A stretch of DNA of 64,000 bases, from positions 1 to 64,000 of the forward strand of contig NZ_JAFLJM010000010.1 of NCBI RefSeq assembly GCF_017745675.1, in the 5' to 3' direction. The notes beneath the pieces are model-generated. The model was given only the letters and a program-made list of their open reading frames with translations. It was not told where the DNA came from and searched no databases. Below are positions 1 to 9,691 of this stretch, one piece after another. The position numbers and the translations under genes were made by a program. The stretch is from Alkalihalobacillus sp. BA299 (GTDB lineage Bacteria; Bacillota; Bacilli; Bacillales; Bacillaceae_F). Position 1 is the stretch's first letter. The number at the start of each line of letters is the position of its first letter.

Positions 1-310
1 ATTACCAAATGAAACAGTATCGTCATGCCTTAAAAGAACATGGAATAACACAAAGCATGTCACGTAAAGGAAACTGTTATGACAACGCCGTTATAGAGAA
101 TTTCTTTGGAATTATGAAGTCTGAATTTCTTTATCTAAATGAATTTGAAAGCATTGAACATTTTAAACAAGAACTTGAGGAATACATGTTTTATTATAAT
201 AACAAACGTATAAAGTCAAAATTAAAAGGCAAGAGTCCGATACAATACCGAACACTTGCCCAACAAGCAGCTTAATAAAATTATCTGTCTAACTTTTTGG
301 GGTCACTTCA
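1..310 (+). mobile_element. Right end of an IS3-family (IS150-like) insertion sequence, cut by the window edge
   Basis: The open part encodes the last 88 or so residues of an OrfB transposase (9-275). It shows the family's C-terminal integrase signature [12 protein letters not shown], carrying the final Glu of the DDE triad, then the FNNKR-like stretch [16 protein letters not shown]. After the stop codon comes an end sequence, TGTCTAACTTTTTGGGGTCA (286-305), typical of IS3/IS150 terminal repeats, which ends near 306-310. OrfA and most of OrfB would lie left of the window, so intactness cannot be judged. Confidence 0.88.
9..275 (+). CDS. IS3-family transposase OrfB, C-terminal part
   Basis: This is the retroviral-integrase-like (rve) C-terminus of an IS3-family transposase, which cuts and joins the element ends. 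The segment [18 protein letters not shown] carries the catalytic glutamate. The rest, including [20 protein letters not shown] and the terminal [10 protein letters not shown], matches the normal end of such proteins. The ATG at 9 is only the first in-frame Met in the window; the frame very likely continues upstream beyond position 1. Partial. Confidence 0.85.
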   Translation: MKQYRHALKEHGITQSMSRKGNCYDNAVIENFFGIMKSEFLYLNEFESIEHFKQELEEYMFYYNNKRIKSKLKGKSPIQYRTLAQQAA

Positions 311-312
311 AA

Positions 313-337
313 TCCAAGCGTTTTATAAGCTAAATGT
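313..337. repeat. 25-bp sequence shared with 25475-25499, directly outside an IS end
   Basis: These 25 bases recur at 25475-25499 with one mismatch (A/G). In both places they start two bases after a TTCA that closes an IS3-type terminal repeat. Here the flank belongs to the orfB-distal end of the IS; at 25.4 kb it belongs to the orfA-proximal end. On the minus strand this copy reads in an open frame ending IHLAYKTLGFEVTPKS, so it could also be the tail of a disrupted gene. Confidence 0.6.
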
Positions 338-443
338 ATTGTGATTTCTTTTGCTTTTTCTGTTGTGATTTTCAATACTTTTTTACAATCTATTTTACCT
401 TTTATCCACGGTATTGGAATTACTTATCAAACTGAGAAAGCTT

Positions 444-1814
444 TTACAGTAATAAAAAGCCAACCAAGACACCAATTGCTCCGTAAAAAAGTGCAAAGGG
501 CATATTGCGAACGGTAATCCGGTATGGGTTTTGATGTGTATTCATTGATGTCATAGTTACGGTAACCCCGTAGGTCCCGACTGTCGCCGTCGCTAACGCT
601 CCGGTAATAAGCACCAAGCCAATACTTACTGGGTTTACGATCGTATACAATGGTGGTAACACTTCGATTAATACACCAATCGTAGCTATTGGATGAACAC
701 CGATCATACTCATGGCGAGATATGTCATTTGAATGAGAAATAATATAATTACCGGCTGATCGGATGCCCCTAAAAATGGCTGTTGAATCGCTTGAAGAAA
801 TGGAGTTTCATTCAAACTACTTGAAAAGAACGCTAAAGATAAAAAAAGAACGACAAAATTTTGCATGTTATTCGTTCTTACTTTCCAAGTTTTCCAACCA
901 ATAGAACAGAAGCTATGCCATCTTTTCAATATAATAGCCCACCCAATCGAAAAGGGTAAAATAACTAATGTAACAGATAAGATAAAGTTTAGCATGAAGT
1001 AATTTCCAACTGCTACAACTATGACTAAAAAAGTTGTCAGCGCGATTATTAATTGAACAATTTGAAAAATAATTTTTTTTGGTTGAAGCTTCTTAACCAA
1101 TTCGTTTCCTAAGGGTTGGTATGGTATTGATTGAAATCTCTTTTGACTCCAAAGACTATCTAAAGTGAAGATAATCATCGAACACAAAAACAACCAAGGT
1201 AAGTATGATAGGTAGCTTATCCCCGTCGCATCGACCGTAATGGCAACCATGATTTCCATCGGACTCCAAGCTAATGCAAGAGCAAATGCTCTTAAGGTTG
1301 TTCGACTAATAAAGGAATCAGAAATGTTCTTCTTCATTTTTTCCATGTTATGTTTAAGAACATCTTGTGTTAATGGAAGGGCAGATAAATTGATAAACGT
1401 ACATAAAATGTATGTCGTAAATGAACTTCTCACATACAGCTTCCCTAGATCAGCTACATTAGCTTTCATTATTTCATTAATTCTGCGATCAAAACGGCCC
1501 GATCGCACAACATTATGCATCCATGGAAGTACGGTCAAAAAAGCTAATAATGGCATTGTTGAAGTTGTATAAAGTGGGATTTGGTAGATTGGTAGTCCTG
1601 AATAAATATATAACACTACCCCAATCCCTAAAAAAATAGTACCCATAATGCGAAACAACCTAGTTGCTCCCAGAAAAGAAATGCCTAACATTGGTATTGC
1701 TAAAATGCCAACAATATAAGTTACTACAATATTTTCAATAAAAGTATTTATAATAAACAGGAACAAGATTGAGGAGTACATCCAATATAAATTATCATTG
1801 ATCCATCTACACAT
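444..1814 (-). CDS. Polytopic membrane protein, probable permease of unknown substrate
   Basis: The 456-residue protein is almost entirely hydrophobic, with roughly 11-13 predicted membrane segments and short charged loops (for example RSGRFDRRINEIMK near residue 105). A central hydrophilic loop around residues 225-245 (QKRFQSIPYQPLGNELVKKLQPKK) separates two halves, as in two-bundle transporters. The second half has the glycine-rich stretch MIGVHPIATIGVLIEVLPP and later TATVGTYGVTVTMTS, reminiscent of organic-anion permeases, but I cannot place it in a named family. The start ATG follows AAAGGGGAAATCAT. It is divergent from the MFS gene at 2080 with a 265-bp gap between them. Confidence 0.75.
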   Translation of the reverse strand: MCRWINDNLYWMYSSILFLFIINTFIENIVVTYIVGILAIPMLGISFLGATRLFRIMGTIFLGIGVVLYIYSGLPIYQIPLYTTSTMPLLAFLTVLPWMHNVVRSGRFDRRINEIMKANVADLGKLYVRSSFTTYILCTFINLSALPLTQDVLKHNMEKMKKNISDSFISRTTLRAFALALAWSPMEIMVAITVDATGISYLSYLPWLFLCSMIIFTLDSLWSQKRFQSIPYQPLGNELVKKLQPKKIIFQIVQLIIALTTFLVIVVAVGNYFMLNFILSVTLVILPFSIGWAIILKRWHSFCSIGWKTWKVRTNNMQNFVVLFLSLAFFSSSLNETPFLQAIQQPFLGASDQPVIILFLIQMTYLAMSMIGVHPIATIGVLIEVLPPLYTIVNPVSIGLVLITGALATATVGTYGVTVTMTSMNTHQNPYRITVRNMPFALFYGAIGVLVGFLLL

Positions 1815-2079
1815 ATGATTTCCCCTTTGTTTTAATGAACAAACTAATATTTCGTCTCCCTACATTCATAACATTAATATACCTTACTCCTCTTTTAGAA
1901 ATCTTTCAACCTATTTGCACAAAGTGTTCTGAATTCATAAGAGTAAATTATTTTCATTTTTGACAAAAACAATGTAAAATTAATTATCAGAATATTAACC
2001 TACTAATTAAAAACTAACTCAATATTTATATAGAGTGTACAAAGAAAATTATTTAACTTAATCAGAAAGGAAGTTCTTT

Positions 2080-3300
2080 ATGCAAATAAATAAAAATAAG
2101 AGAATATGGATGTATGGGGCGATAGGAATGTTAACAACGATAGTCGTACTAGCTTTCGCAAGACTTTCCTATGGAGTTGTACTCCCTTTTATGAGAGGTG
2201 GTTTAAATATTACATACAAAGAAGCTGGGCTGCTCGGTACCATCACTTCATTAGGTTATGTAAGTATGGTCATGTATGCTGGAATACTTGCTGCTAAATG
2301 GGGTGGTAAAAAAACGATTTTACTTGGTATCTCTATAGTTACAATCGGTTTTCTTGGACTTTCATTCAGTTCTTTTTATGGAGTGATCATAATTTTTATG
2401 CTCTTATTAGGGATAGGTACAGCATTTACGTACACTCCGTTAATTTCTTTGCTCGTTGCTTGGTTCCCACAACATAAAGGATTCGTCATCGGACTGACAG
2501 CAAGTGGCGTTGGTGTTGGAATGCTATTGACTGGTATCATTGTTCCTTACTTAAATAGCATTTATCCTGTTCTCGGTTGGAGAATGTCTTGGGGGTTGTT
2601 TGCTATCTTTAGTTTTATCGTAGTTGTCTTAACAATACTATTCATTAAAAACCCACCTTTTACCGCAACCTTTGATCAAAATCAACAACATACCCGACCT
2701 AGAGATATTTATAAAAATCGTACAGTCATTAATGTCGGATTGATTTACGGTATTATTGGGATCGCCTACATTATCCAAATGTTGTTTATTATGAGTTTTA
2801 TGATCGAATACGGAATCGACGCTACATTAGCGGGACAGTTAATCGCTCTAAATGGTATTTTGTCCATTTTTAGTGGTCCTATTTGGGGGATAATTTCAGA
2901 TAACTTAGGAAGGAGAAAATCATTAATTTTAACAATGGGCCTTACCTTAACTTCAATGCTTTTGCCAATTTTATACCCAACAATTGTAGGTTTCATCATT
3001 CATATTGTCGTTTTAAGCTGTACTTTAATCGGTTTATTTACATTAGTTCAAGCTGCAAGTATGGATCAAGTAAAACCAGCTGACATGCCACTAGCTTTTA
3101 GTTATGTCACTTTATACTTTGCAATCGGTCAATTTATTGGTCCTACTATTGCTGGTTGGCTAATCGATGATTGGGGTGGTTTTAAAGCGGCCTTTCTCTT
3201 TTGTTCCTTCTGTTTATTGATTGGTTTATTTTTAACATTTAAAGTAAAAAGTACAGATCAAAGCCAAATTAAAAGCGAAGTCAGTGCGGAGGTCAATTAA
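2080..3300 (+). CDS. MFS transporter, YbfB-like
   Basis: A 406-residue major facilitator with 12 predicted membrane helices and a cytoplasmic loop after helix 6 (QNQQHTRPRDIYKNRT, about residues 196-215). The N-terminal motif FARLSYGVVLPFMRGGLNITYKEAGLLGT resembles the B. subtilis YbfB/YjiJ branch, whose substrate is unknown. The motif DNLGRRKS near residue 270 fits the MFS helix 8-9 signature, and AAKWGGKKT near residue 70 fits the helix 2-3 signature. The start is supported by AGAAAGGAAG seven bases upstream. It stands alone between divergent and convergent neighbours. Confidence 0.85.
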   Translation: MQINKNKRIWMYGAIGMLTTIVVLAFARLSYGVVLPFMRGGLNITYKEAGLLGTITSLGYVSMVMYAGILAAKWGGKKTILLGISIVTIGFLGLSFSSFYGVIIIFMLLLGIGTAFTYTPLISLLVAWFPQHKGFVIGLTASGVGVGMLLTGIIVPYLNSIYPVLGWRMSWGLFAIFSFIVVVLTILFIKNPPFTATFDQNQQHTRPRDIYKNRTVINVGLIYGIIGIAYIIQMLFIMSFMIEYGIDATLAGQLIALNGILSIFSGPIWGIISDNLGRRKSLILTMGLTLTSMLLPILYPTIVGFIIHIVVLSCTLIGLFTLVQAASMDQVKPADMPLAFSYVTLYFAIGQFIGPTIAGWLIDDWGGFKAAFLFCSFCLLIGLFLTFKVKSTDQSQIKSEVSAEVN

Positions 3301-3437
3301 AAAAACAACAATATGAAGAGCTTTGAAGAGGATAATTTAAAAAGAGGGTAACTAAGAGACAGGTGTTAGACACTCTTAAACCAAATTTCGATAAATCTGA
3401 GGAGCGTAAACACTTATAAGTCACCCTGCGATGGCAA

Positions 3438-4784
3438 CTACTTCATTTTAATACTCTTAATTACTTCCTCTGCTGCCCTTTGTCCTGATTGAATTGCTCC
3501 TTCCATATATATACGCCATTCATTAGCAGTTTCTGTTCCTGCCCAATGAATTGGACCAATCGGTTCGCTTAGTGCTGAGCCGTATTTCGTTAGAACTCCT
3601 GGTGGAAAGTGACTACCATAACCACCACCTGTCCATTTTTCTTCTGACCAATCTTTTTCCAAAAAACGGATAGGGGTAGCAGCCTTCTTACCATAAAAGC
3701 GGACTAATGACTTTAACGTTTCTTGTTTTCTATAATCCTTACCCATCTTACTAAAGATTTTTGCATTTTCTCCACCTATTAATACCGTTAGCACTCCGAA
3801 AATCTCGTCTTCTGGTGTACTATCCATCGTAAAACTAATTGGCCCTTTGTCTGAATATAACGAGCCATTCAATTCTTCCTCGCGCCAAAATGGCCGATCA
3901 TAAATTAAGACCATTTTAATCACAAATGGAAAAGTTGCTAATGATTGTAGCTCCTCCCGATCCTTTGGCAGCCTTGGATCAAACGTAATGTGCCGAACGA
4001 TATTCGGTGGGGCAGTAATAATCACTTTTGTCGCTTCCCATCTTTCACCATTTGAGCTAATAACCACATTTTCACTACCATACTCAATTTTGCTTACCGG
4101 TTTTCCGAAAAAAACCCTCCCTTGTAAATGCTCAATCATTCGCTTAACCAACGCTGTTGCGCCAGGTTCGATCCAAAATTGTTCAGCTGCCAATAATTTA
4201 TTCACATTACCTGCTGATTTTATAAACCAAAGGACATCGAGTGCAGATACATTATGTAATTTCTCATTCATTTCTTCTTCAGCTAATAAAGCAAAAACCT
4301 TTTTCCCCTCATCAGAAAACATATGTTTATCAACAAAATTTTGCATCGTAATTTTATCAAGGCTCTGTCCTAAATCTGATTTCCACGGTTTTTCAGGAAG
4401 TTGTTTAATTATATGATTGATATTTCGTTTCATTTTAAAAAGGTCAATAATTGCCAACCTCGACATTTGGGGAAAAGAACCATGAACTTTTTTTATACTA
4501 CCACTTTGTTCGTATATCGTTTTTCCCTTTTGATATGTTGAAATTAACTTCAAGCCATATTCATCAATTAATTGTATAACTCTCAGATGAGAAGAACTTA
4601 CCCATTGTGCCCCTAAATCAAGTCCGAAACCTACTTCAGTTAAACTAAATAGTCGACCTCCAGAGCGTTCACGTGCTTCCAATACACCGAATGATAAATC
4701 TGCTTTTTTTAGTTCATGAGCTGCAGCTAATCCTGACAAGCCAGCTCCGATAATTACAACATCAACATGATTGGATGTATACAC
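3438..4784 (-). CDS. Flavin-dependent amine oxidase
   Basis: A 448-residue FAD enzyme of the monoamine oxidase family, which oxidises primary or secondary amines to imines or aldehydes with release of H2O2. The N-terminal Rossmann motif VVIIGAGLSGLAAAHEL is followed by the FAD-binding ARERSGGRLFSL. A C-terminal flavin segment, PIGPIHWAGTETANEW, precedes MEGAIQSGQRAAEEV. The protein may act on polyamines, but the substrate cannot be read from sequence. An upstream TTG extends the frame by 13 codons; I prefer the GTG at 4784 because AAGAAGGA lies six bases ahead of it and the shorter form begins just before the Rossmann strand. It is a single-gene unit. Confidence 0.88.
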   Translation of the reverse strand: MYTSNHVDVVIIGAGLSGLAAAHELKKADLSFGVLEARERSGGRLFSLTEVGFGLDLGAQWVSSSHLRVIQLIDEYGLKLISTYQKGKTIYEQSGSIKKVHGSFPQMSRLAIIDLFKMKRNINHIIKQLPEKPWKSDLGQSLDKITMQNFVDKHMFSDEGKKVFALLAEEEMNEKLHNVSALDVLWFIKSAGNVNKLLAAEQFWIEPGATALVKRMIEHLQGRVFFGKPVSKIEYGSENVVISSNGERWEATKVIITAPPNIVRHITFDPRLPKDREELQSLATFPFVIKMVLIYDRPFWREEELNGSLYSDKGPISFTMDSTPEDEIFGVLTVLIGGENAKIFSKMGKDYRKQETLKSLVRFYGKKAATPIRFLEKDWSEEKWTGGGYGSHFPPGVLTKYGSALSEPIGPIHWAGTETANEWRIYMEGAIQSGQRAAEEVIKSIKMK

Positions 4785-4921
4785 GATCATTCCTTCTTTC
4801 AACTGGCCTAATGACTTAATCAATACTATATTTTTGTGAGTAGAAATATTACCTTTGTATGACTAGAATAGCCACTCACAATAGGTTTATACTTCTAAAA
4901 CTAAAATGAAATTCCTAATAG

Positions 4922-4959
4922 AAAAGCGCCTTTAGCTCTAATGGCAAAAAGGCGCTTTT
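4922..4959. terminator. Bidirectional intrinsic terminator
   Basis: The arms AAAAGCGCCTTT and AAAGGCGCTTTT pair perfectly around a short loop and give U-tracts on both strands. The hairpin lies just downstream of mreBH (minus strand, stop at 4979) and upstream of the amine oxidase. Confidence 0.85.
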
Positions 4960-4978
4960 CAACAATAATAACTATCGA

Positions 4979-5986
4979 TTAGACAACTCGTTTTTTAAAT
5001 TTTGATAACATTTTAAGAGATTTACCAGTTCCGATAGCAACCGATTCTAATGGACTTGGTGCAATCATTACAGGAACGAAGATCTCTTCACTCAACCAGT
5101 TCTCGATCCCATTTAATAAAGCACCACCACCAGTCAAAATCACGCCCCGTTCAACGATATCTCCACTTAACTCTGGTGGACATTCTTCTAAAGTGGCTCG
5201 TATTGCTTCTAAAATGTGAAGCAGATCCTCCTTTATAGAATATTGAATTTCTGTCGAATGAATCGTAATATTTTGAGGTAAACCTGTAACAAGGTCTCTA
5301 CCTCTAATTTCAATCGACTCCTTTTCATGTTCGCAAGGAGCATAGCCGATATCCATTTTTATTTGTTCTGCTGTTCTTTCACCAATTAGGAGATTATACT
5401 TTTTACGGATATATTGAATGATGTCTTCATCGAATTTATGTCCGCCAATCCGAATAGAATGACAGGTTACAACGCCACCAAAAGAAATAATCGCTACTTC
5501 AGTAGTTCCTCCGCCAATATCTACAACAACATTCGCAATCGGTTCATCCACTGGTAAACCGGCGCCAATCGCTGCTGCAACAGGTCCCTCAATCAGTTCT
5601 ACCTGCTTTGCACCGCAGCTTCTAACGGCGTCTATGATCGCTCGTTGTTCTACCGAAGTAGATCCAGACGGGGCACAAATGATGACGCTCGGTTTTCTAA
5701 ACGACAATCCCAGTTTTTTAGCTGAAACATTCATCACATGCTTAAGCAGCATAGCAGTTACATCAAAATCAGCAATGACACCATTTTTTAGCGGACTAAC
5801 CACTCTAATATTCTCAGGAGTCTTACCGACCATTTGTTTAGCGTCCATTCCTACAGCTACAACTTCCTGTGTTTGTTTATTTATTGCAACTACGGACGGG
5901 TCGTTCATTATTATTCCTTTATCTCTACTATATACAAGAGTATTAGCTGTTCCTAAATCAATACCTAATTCAAAATTTGAAAACAT
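4979..5986 (-). CDS. mreBH: Rod-shape determining actin homologue MreBH
   Basis: A bacterial actin that forms membrane-associated filaments directing side-wall peptidoglycan synthesis and hydrolase placement. All actin-fold signatures are visible: phosphate-1 [11 protein letters not shown], connect-1 near [21 protein letters not shown], phosphate-2 [18 protein letters not shown] and adenosine motif [18 protein letters not shown]. The segments [17 protein letters not shown] and [15 protein letters not shown] are diagnostic of MreB proteins. It most resembles B. subtilis MreBH rather than MreB (no neighbouring mreCD) or Mbl. The frame runs 16 codons upstream of 5986, but starting at [12 protein letters not shown] gives 335 residues, the family length, and has a GGTGGAAAG site. 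Confidence 0.93.
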   Translation of the reverse strand: MFSNFELGIDLGTANTLVYSRDKGIIMNDPSVVAINKQTQEVVAVGMDAKQMVGKTPENIRVVSPLKNGVIADFDVTAMLLKHVMNVSAKKLGLSFRKPSVIICAPSGSTSVEQRAIIDAVRSCGAKQVELIEGPVAAAIGAGLPVDEPIANVVVDIGGGTTEVAIISFGGVVTCHSIRIGGHKFDEDIIQYIRKKYNLLIGERTAEQIKMDIGYAPCEHEKESIEIRGRDLVTGLPQNITIHSTEIQYSIKEDLLHILEAIRATLEECPPELSGDIVERGVILTGGGALLNGIENWLSEEIFVPVMIAPSPLESVAIGTGKSLKMLSKFKKRVV

Positions 5987-6291
5987 ACTTTCCACCAACT
6001 TTTTATATTCTTTACTATTTGACCATTTTAACAATATTCTATTAAGATCAAACAGCTTCTATTGCCTTATCTTATATGTAAATTCATGTAGGAATGTGTA
6101 AAAGATTTTCGAAAAGAAGGATCAATGTATGAGTAAATGTCATATTGTGGTTCTAAAATGATCACAACTAAGCTATTAGTACTATTTCTATAGTTCTACC
6201 GAAAAGTTTTTAATATATTATGAAAAGATAAATATTAGGTTAATTTTGTAAAATTTTCTGTTATTTTAATTGAATTATGATATAAATAAAA
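5987..6291. other. Intergenic region upstream of mreBH
   Basis: About 300 bp of very AT-rich DNA that must hold the mreBH promoter. I see no open frame, no strong hairpin and no convincing -35/-10 pair. Confidence 0.5.
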
Positions 6292-6323
6292 GGAGCTGAC
6301 TCCAGAAATATGAGTCAGCTCTC
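6292..6323 (-). terminator. Intrinsic terminator of the reductase-like gene
   Basis: The perfect 10-bp arms GAGCTGACTC and GAGTCAGCTC surround a 9-base loop. On the minus strand the stem is followed by CTTTTATTTAT. It lies about 50 bp beyond the stop codon at 6372. Confidence 0.85.
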
Positions 6324-6371
6324 CAAATTTGGTATAATCTTAACTTACTTTCTTTACTATAAGCTTCCTTT

Positions 6372-7436
6372 TTAAGATAACACTGGTTCTTTTTCTTTTT
6401 TATAGCCCAGAATAATTGTCTTAAACATGTCATCATCCATCATTAACACTCTATTATTTGTTGCTTTCAGGAGTTCCTTCGTGTTAGAGATATCAAATTC
6501 AATATCTCGATTAAAATATACCGAAAAACTTGAGATAAACTCGTTTAAAACTGCTTCTTCTTTTGTTAATGTCACAGTTTCTTTTCGACTAAATTGGATA
6601 GGAGGTAAATCCAGTAATTTCTGGATGACTTTTAATCCCGTATTATTTACTGGTGGATTAGGATTAGTAATGTGATAGATTTTTTCGTGTTGAGCATTTT
6701 CTAATCCAGCGATAAGAACTCGACAAACGAAATCAATAGGCACAAAATTTTGCGTGCCTAAAGGATTTCCAATTATATTAAACATCTTTTCTTTATAATC
6801 ACTAACTCTAGAAATTCTCTTTTTAAAAATTTCAAGCCCTTTTAAAAATCCATACAAGCCAAACATTGATTCTGTTTTACCTGTTTTAGAATCGCCTACG
6901 ATAATCGCTGGTCTAAAAATAGAAATCTTCATCGTCTTGCTGAAATTCATCACTAAATGCTCCGCCTTACATTTCGTTTCTTCGTATGCATTATTAAATT
7001 CTCCGTTAAGATCATGTAAAGTTTCACTCGCTTGAACTTTCTTTCCTAAAGTATAAGCTGTACTAACATAATAATAAGATTTAACACCGATATTTTTTGC
7101 GAACTCTAATGTGTTTTGAGTACCATGATAGTTAATTTTATTTAACTCTTCTTTTTTTTTCATATCGAACGATAAAAGAGCAGCAATATGATAAAATACA
7201 TCAATATTATTTTCTAATCTAATTTGATCATCTTTAGAAATCGATAGTTCAGAATTGGAAAGGTCACCCTCAATAATTTCAATTTGAGATTGTTGATGTA
7301 GAGGAATTTTATCTAATAAAACATGACTCTTCTTTTTTGAACGAGCCAACACAAATACTTTATGTTTTGACTCTATTAATTGTAATATCAGTTGAGTACC
7401 TAGAAAACCAGTACCTCCTGTTAAGAAAATATTCAT
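6372..7436 (-). CDS. Extended SDR oxidoreductase, thioester-reductase / male-sterility (NAD_binding_4) type
   Basis: A 354-residue NAD(P)-dependent extended short-chain dehydrogenase. The N-terminal TGGTGFLGTQLILQL is the nucleotide-binding glycine motif, GDLSN the following conserved Asp region, and YYYVSTAYT plus YEETKCKAEH supply the catalytic Ser/Tyr/Lys set (YxxxK). The layout resembles the reductase domain that converts acyl thioesters or carries out epimerase-like chemistry; the exact substrate is unknown. C-terminal to about residue 250 the sequence is charged and less conserved. Transcribed alone, with its own terminator at 6292-6323. The start ATG at 7436 has a purine-rich site (GGAAAGGGG). 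Confidence 0.8.
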   Translation of the reverse strand: MNIFLTGGTGFLGTQLILQLIESKHKVFVLARSKKKSHVLLDKIPLHQQSQIEIIEGDLSNSELSISKDDQIRLENNIDVFYHIAALLSFDMKKKEELNKINYHGTQNTLEFAKNIGVKSYYYVSTAYTLGKKVQASETLHDLNGEFNNAYEETKCKAEHLVMNFSKTMKISIFRPAIIVGDSKTGKTESMFGLYGFLKGLEIFKKRISRVSDYKEKMFNIIGNPLGTQNFVPIDFVCRVLIAGLENAQHEKIYHITNPNPPVNNTGLKVIQKLLDLPPIQFSRKETVTLTKEEAVLNEFISSFSVYFNRDIEFDISNTKELLKATNNRVLMMDDDMFKTIILGYKKEKEPVLS

Positions 7437-7696
7437 CTCGTTGCCCCTTTCCGAGCTGTCAGCATTTAAATCACCTTTAAGTATAACAAAGAATAAGCAA
7501 TACTTTGGTGTATAAATCTTTCAATTTTGTGAAGAGTCTCCCTTACATTCTTTAAAAAGGATAAAAAGTAAGGGGTTATGATATCCATTTTTCGATTAGA
7601 TGGCTATATACAATTAAGATCCCTAATTGAAAAGGAGAGTCAGGCTCTAAAAAGGAGGATCGAATCCTATTATTTTCCTTTAGTCATTATTTCAAC

Positions 7697-8626
7697 TTAA
7701 CTGGACTTTCGTAAAGCAGCTTTTTTCCAACGAGAGGATAATTTTTGATCCATTAATCCTGTCGTCAAATAAACACCAATAAAAACGAATAGTCCACCTA
7801 ATATTTGGACAAGTGTGATCATGTTACCTAATAACACACTGATAATCGCTGTGAAAACAGGGATCAGGTTTAAAAAAATGCCAGACTGACTAGCACCAAT
7901 TTCACGAACAGCCACATTCCAAAAAATAAATGAGCAAACCGATGGAAAAATAACGAAATAAACAATACCAGTAAGTGCAAGCGGACTCAAATCTGAATAA
8001 AAAGTTAATCCTTGTGATAAAACAAATGGAGCTAGAAGTAGTATCGCAAATAACGTTGATACTGCTGTAGCAGTGATCGGTGGTAACGTTAGACGTTTTC
8101 CAATAATTGAATAAAAAGTCCAGACAACAATTGCACCAACCATCAAAAGGTCGCCTTTATTAAAGTCAAATTGAAAAATACGACTAAACTCGCCTTGCGT
8201 TAAAATAATGATTGCTCCAGCTAAAGAAATGCAAAATCCTAGAATCTGTGCTTTCGATAATTTTTCTTTTAATAATATAACAGAAGCGACCACAATGACG
8301 CCTGGGTTCATAGCTGCAACTAACGAAGCGTTTATAGAAGTCGTGTATTCTAATGCGGAATATAGAATCAAGTTGTAACCGATAATTCCAAGAACTCCGA
8401 CCAAAATTAAGTAAGGCCAATCCTTTTTAATTAGTTTCCAATTCGGCTTTTCTAGGAAGTGAGCAATCGGAAACAATAAGAATAATGCAAAAAACCATCT
8501 AGAAAATGTCATCCAAACTGGATCGATTTCAGTTACTACGAAACTTCCAAAAACAAAATTTCCGGCCCAAAACAAAGTTGCTAAAATTAACATAATCCAA
8601 ACTTGATATTTTTTCACGATGAGCAC
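7697..8626 (-). CDS. EamA/DMT-family permease
   Basis: A 309-residue drug/metabolite-type transporter with ten predicted helices in two EamA repeats (about residues 10-140 and 155-290). Family hallmarks are visible: ATLFWAGNFVFG in helix 1, FSRWFFALFLL in helix 2, ALEYTTSINASLVAAMNPGVIVVASVILLKEKLS at the end of repeat 1, and FLNLIPVFTAIISVLLGN at the end of repeat 2. Such proteins export metabolites or amino acids; the substrate is unknown. The start follows a weak AAAAGG site. Flanking genes are unrelated. Confidence 0.87.
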   Translation of the reverse strand: MLIVKKYQVWIMLILATLFWAGNFVFGSFVVTEIDPVWMTFSRWFFALFLLFPIAHFLEKPNWKLIKKDWPYLILVGVLGIIGYNLILYSALEYTTSINASLVAAMNPGVIVVASVILLKEKLSKAQILGFCISLAGAIIILTQGEFSRIFQFDFNKGDLLMVGAIVVWTFYSIIGKRLTLPPITATAVSTLFAILLLAPFVLSQGLTFYSDLSPLALTGIVYFVIFPSVCSFIFWNVAVREIGASQSGIFLNLIPVFTAIISVLLGNMITLVQILGGLFVFIGVYLTTGLMDQKLSSRWKKAALRKSS

Positions 8627-8771
8627 AACCTTTTACGAACTTTATTCTTAATTAAGCAAACAAAGTAGTAATTTCTTCATCATACGAACCACTCGTTATT
8701 TTTAAATCCCTAAAAGAAGAGGAATAAGACAAAAATTACGCTTCATACTCTCTTCTTAAGGGGTGAAGTGT

Positions 8772-9632
8772 ATGGAAATGATGAAAATTCCACTTTCAAA
8801 GATAACTCCTGCTTTTGAAATAAAAAAGTGTAAGAGTGAGGTAAACACCATTAAACAAAATATGAATTTTAAATCGGTACTATTTATTCCGCTGTTTGTT
8901 GAAAAGCAACCAAACGGAAAATATTTACTTATAGGTAGCTATCAAGATTATTTTGCTTTTAAAGAGACTTTTAGTGAAACTGCAGAAAATGTTCTTCTGC
9001 CTTGTATAACCATTAATACATCAATAAGTAGAAAAGAACGACTGTTAATTATTTTACGATACTTACTTCAATACTCCCGACTTGATCCATTAGATAAACA
9101 CGTACTATTTGTACAACTTAGAAAGCATATTCCACTTGAAGTAATCGCAAAAGAAACAGGTTACCCATGTCGTGAAGTGTTGAATTACCTATTTCACCCC
9201 AACATTCCTCTGAAGTTTCGTAGATTAGATTATTCAAAACGCCTTCTTATCCTGAATAAAATTGAAACACTTGATTTAGACCCTGATCTGAAAGAAAAAT
9301 TATATCACTTAGCCGTCCTTCAGGATGATCACCCCAAACGGTTAACTTTTGATAAACTGAGGTGCTTTAGCCGCTTTTTACAAACATTTAAAGAACAAAT
9401 TAGTCGAATTTCAAAAGTAGATAAGGAAACACTATTAATAAAAATCATTGAGTCGGATATTTATATTGATCGATACCTTGAAAGTTTATTAAAAGAAACC
9501 GTTAGCCGTCAAGGTATTCAGCTTAAGTATTCCTTTCTAGAAAATGAAATAAATCCTATCCCGTTCTCAGTTAAAAATAGACCAAAACATGTCTTACTTA
9601 AACTAAATAAAAAAATACTTATAACGGTTTAG
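8772..9632 (+). CDS. ParB-like protein of unknown function
   Basis: The 286-residue soluble protein looks ParB-like in layout. The first 85 residues (IKQNMNFKSVLFIPLFVEKQPNGKYLLIGSYQDY) recall the ParB/sulfiredoxin fold's recommend-and-lookup region. A segment near residues 100-150 (LDPLDKHVLFVQLRKHIPLEVIAKETGYPCREVLNYLFHP) reads as a helix-turn-helix like KorB/Noc. The remainder is helical and charged. An upstream GTG adds three codons, but AAGGGGTG sits six bases ahead of the ATG at 8772. It is unlinked to a parA gene. The assignment is by pattern only; a specialised DNA-binding role is inferred. Confidence 0.65.
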   Translation: MEMMKIPLSKITPAFEIKKCKSEVNTIKQNMNFKSVLFIPLFVEKQPNGKYLLIGSYQDYFAFKETFSETAENVLLPCITINTSISRKERLLIILRYLLQYSRLDPLDKHVLFVQLRKHIPLEVIAKETGYPCREVLNYLFHPNIPLKFRRLDYSKRLLILNKIETLDLDPDLKEKLYHLAVLQDDHPKRLTFDKLRCFSRFLQTFKEQISRISKVDKETLLIKIIESDIYIDRYLESLLKETVSRQGIQLKYSFLENEINPIPFSVKNRPKHVLLKLNKKILITV

Positions 9633-9644
9633 TTGTGTAAAACG

Positions 9645-9677
9645 AAAAGGGTTCATCTTCTTGTTATGAACCCTTTT
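9645..9677 (+). terminator. Intrinsic terminator of the ParB-like gene
   Basis: The 12-bp arms AAAAGGGTTCAT and ATGAACCCTTTT surround a 9-base loop, and the stem ends in TTTTCTT. The hairpin begins 13 bp after the stop codon. Confidence 0.88.
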
Positions 9678-9691
9678 CTTATAGGTGAGCT

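Noticed and set aside
1960-1990. TTGACA as promoter of the MFS gene
   Set aside because: The -10 partner at the right distance is poor, so the call would be a guess.
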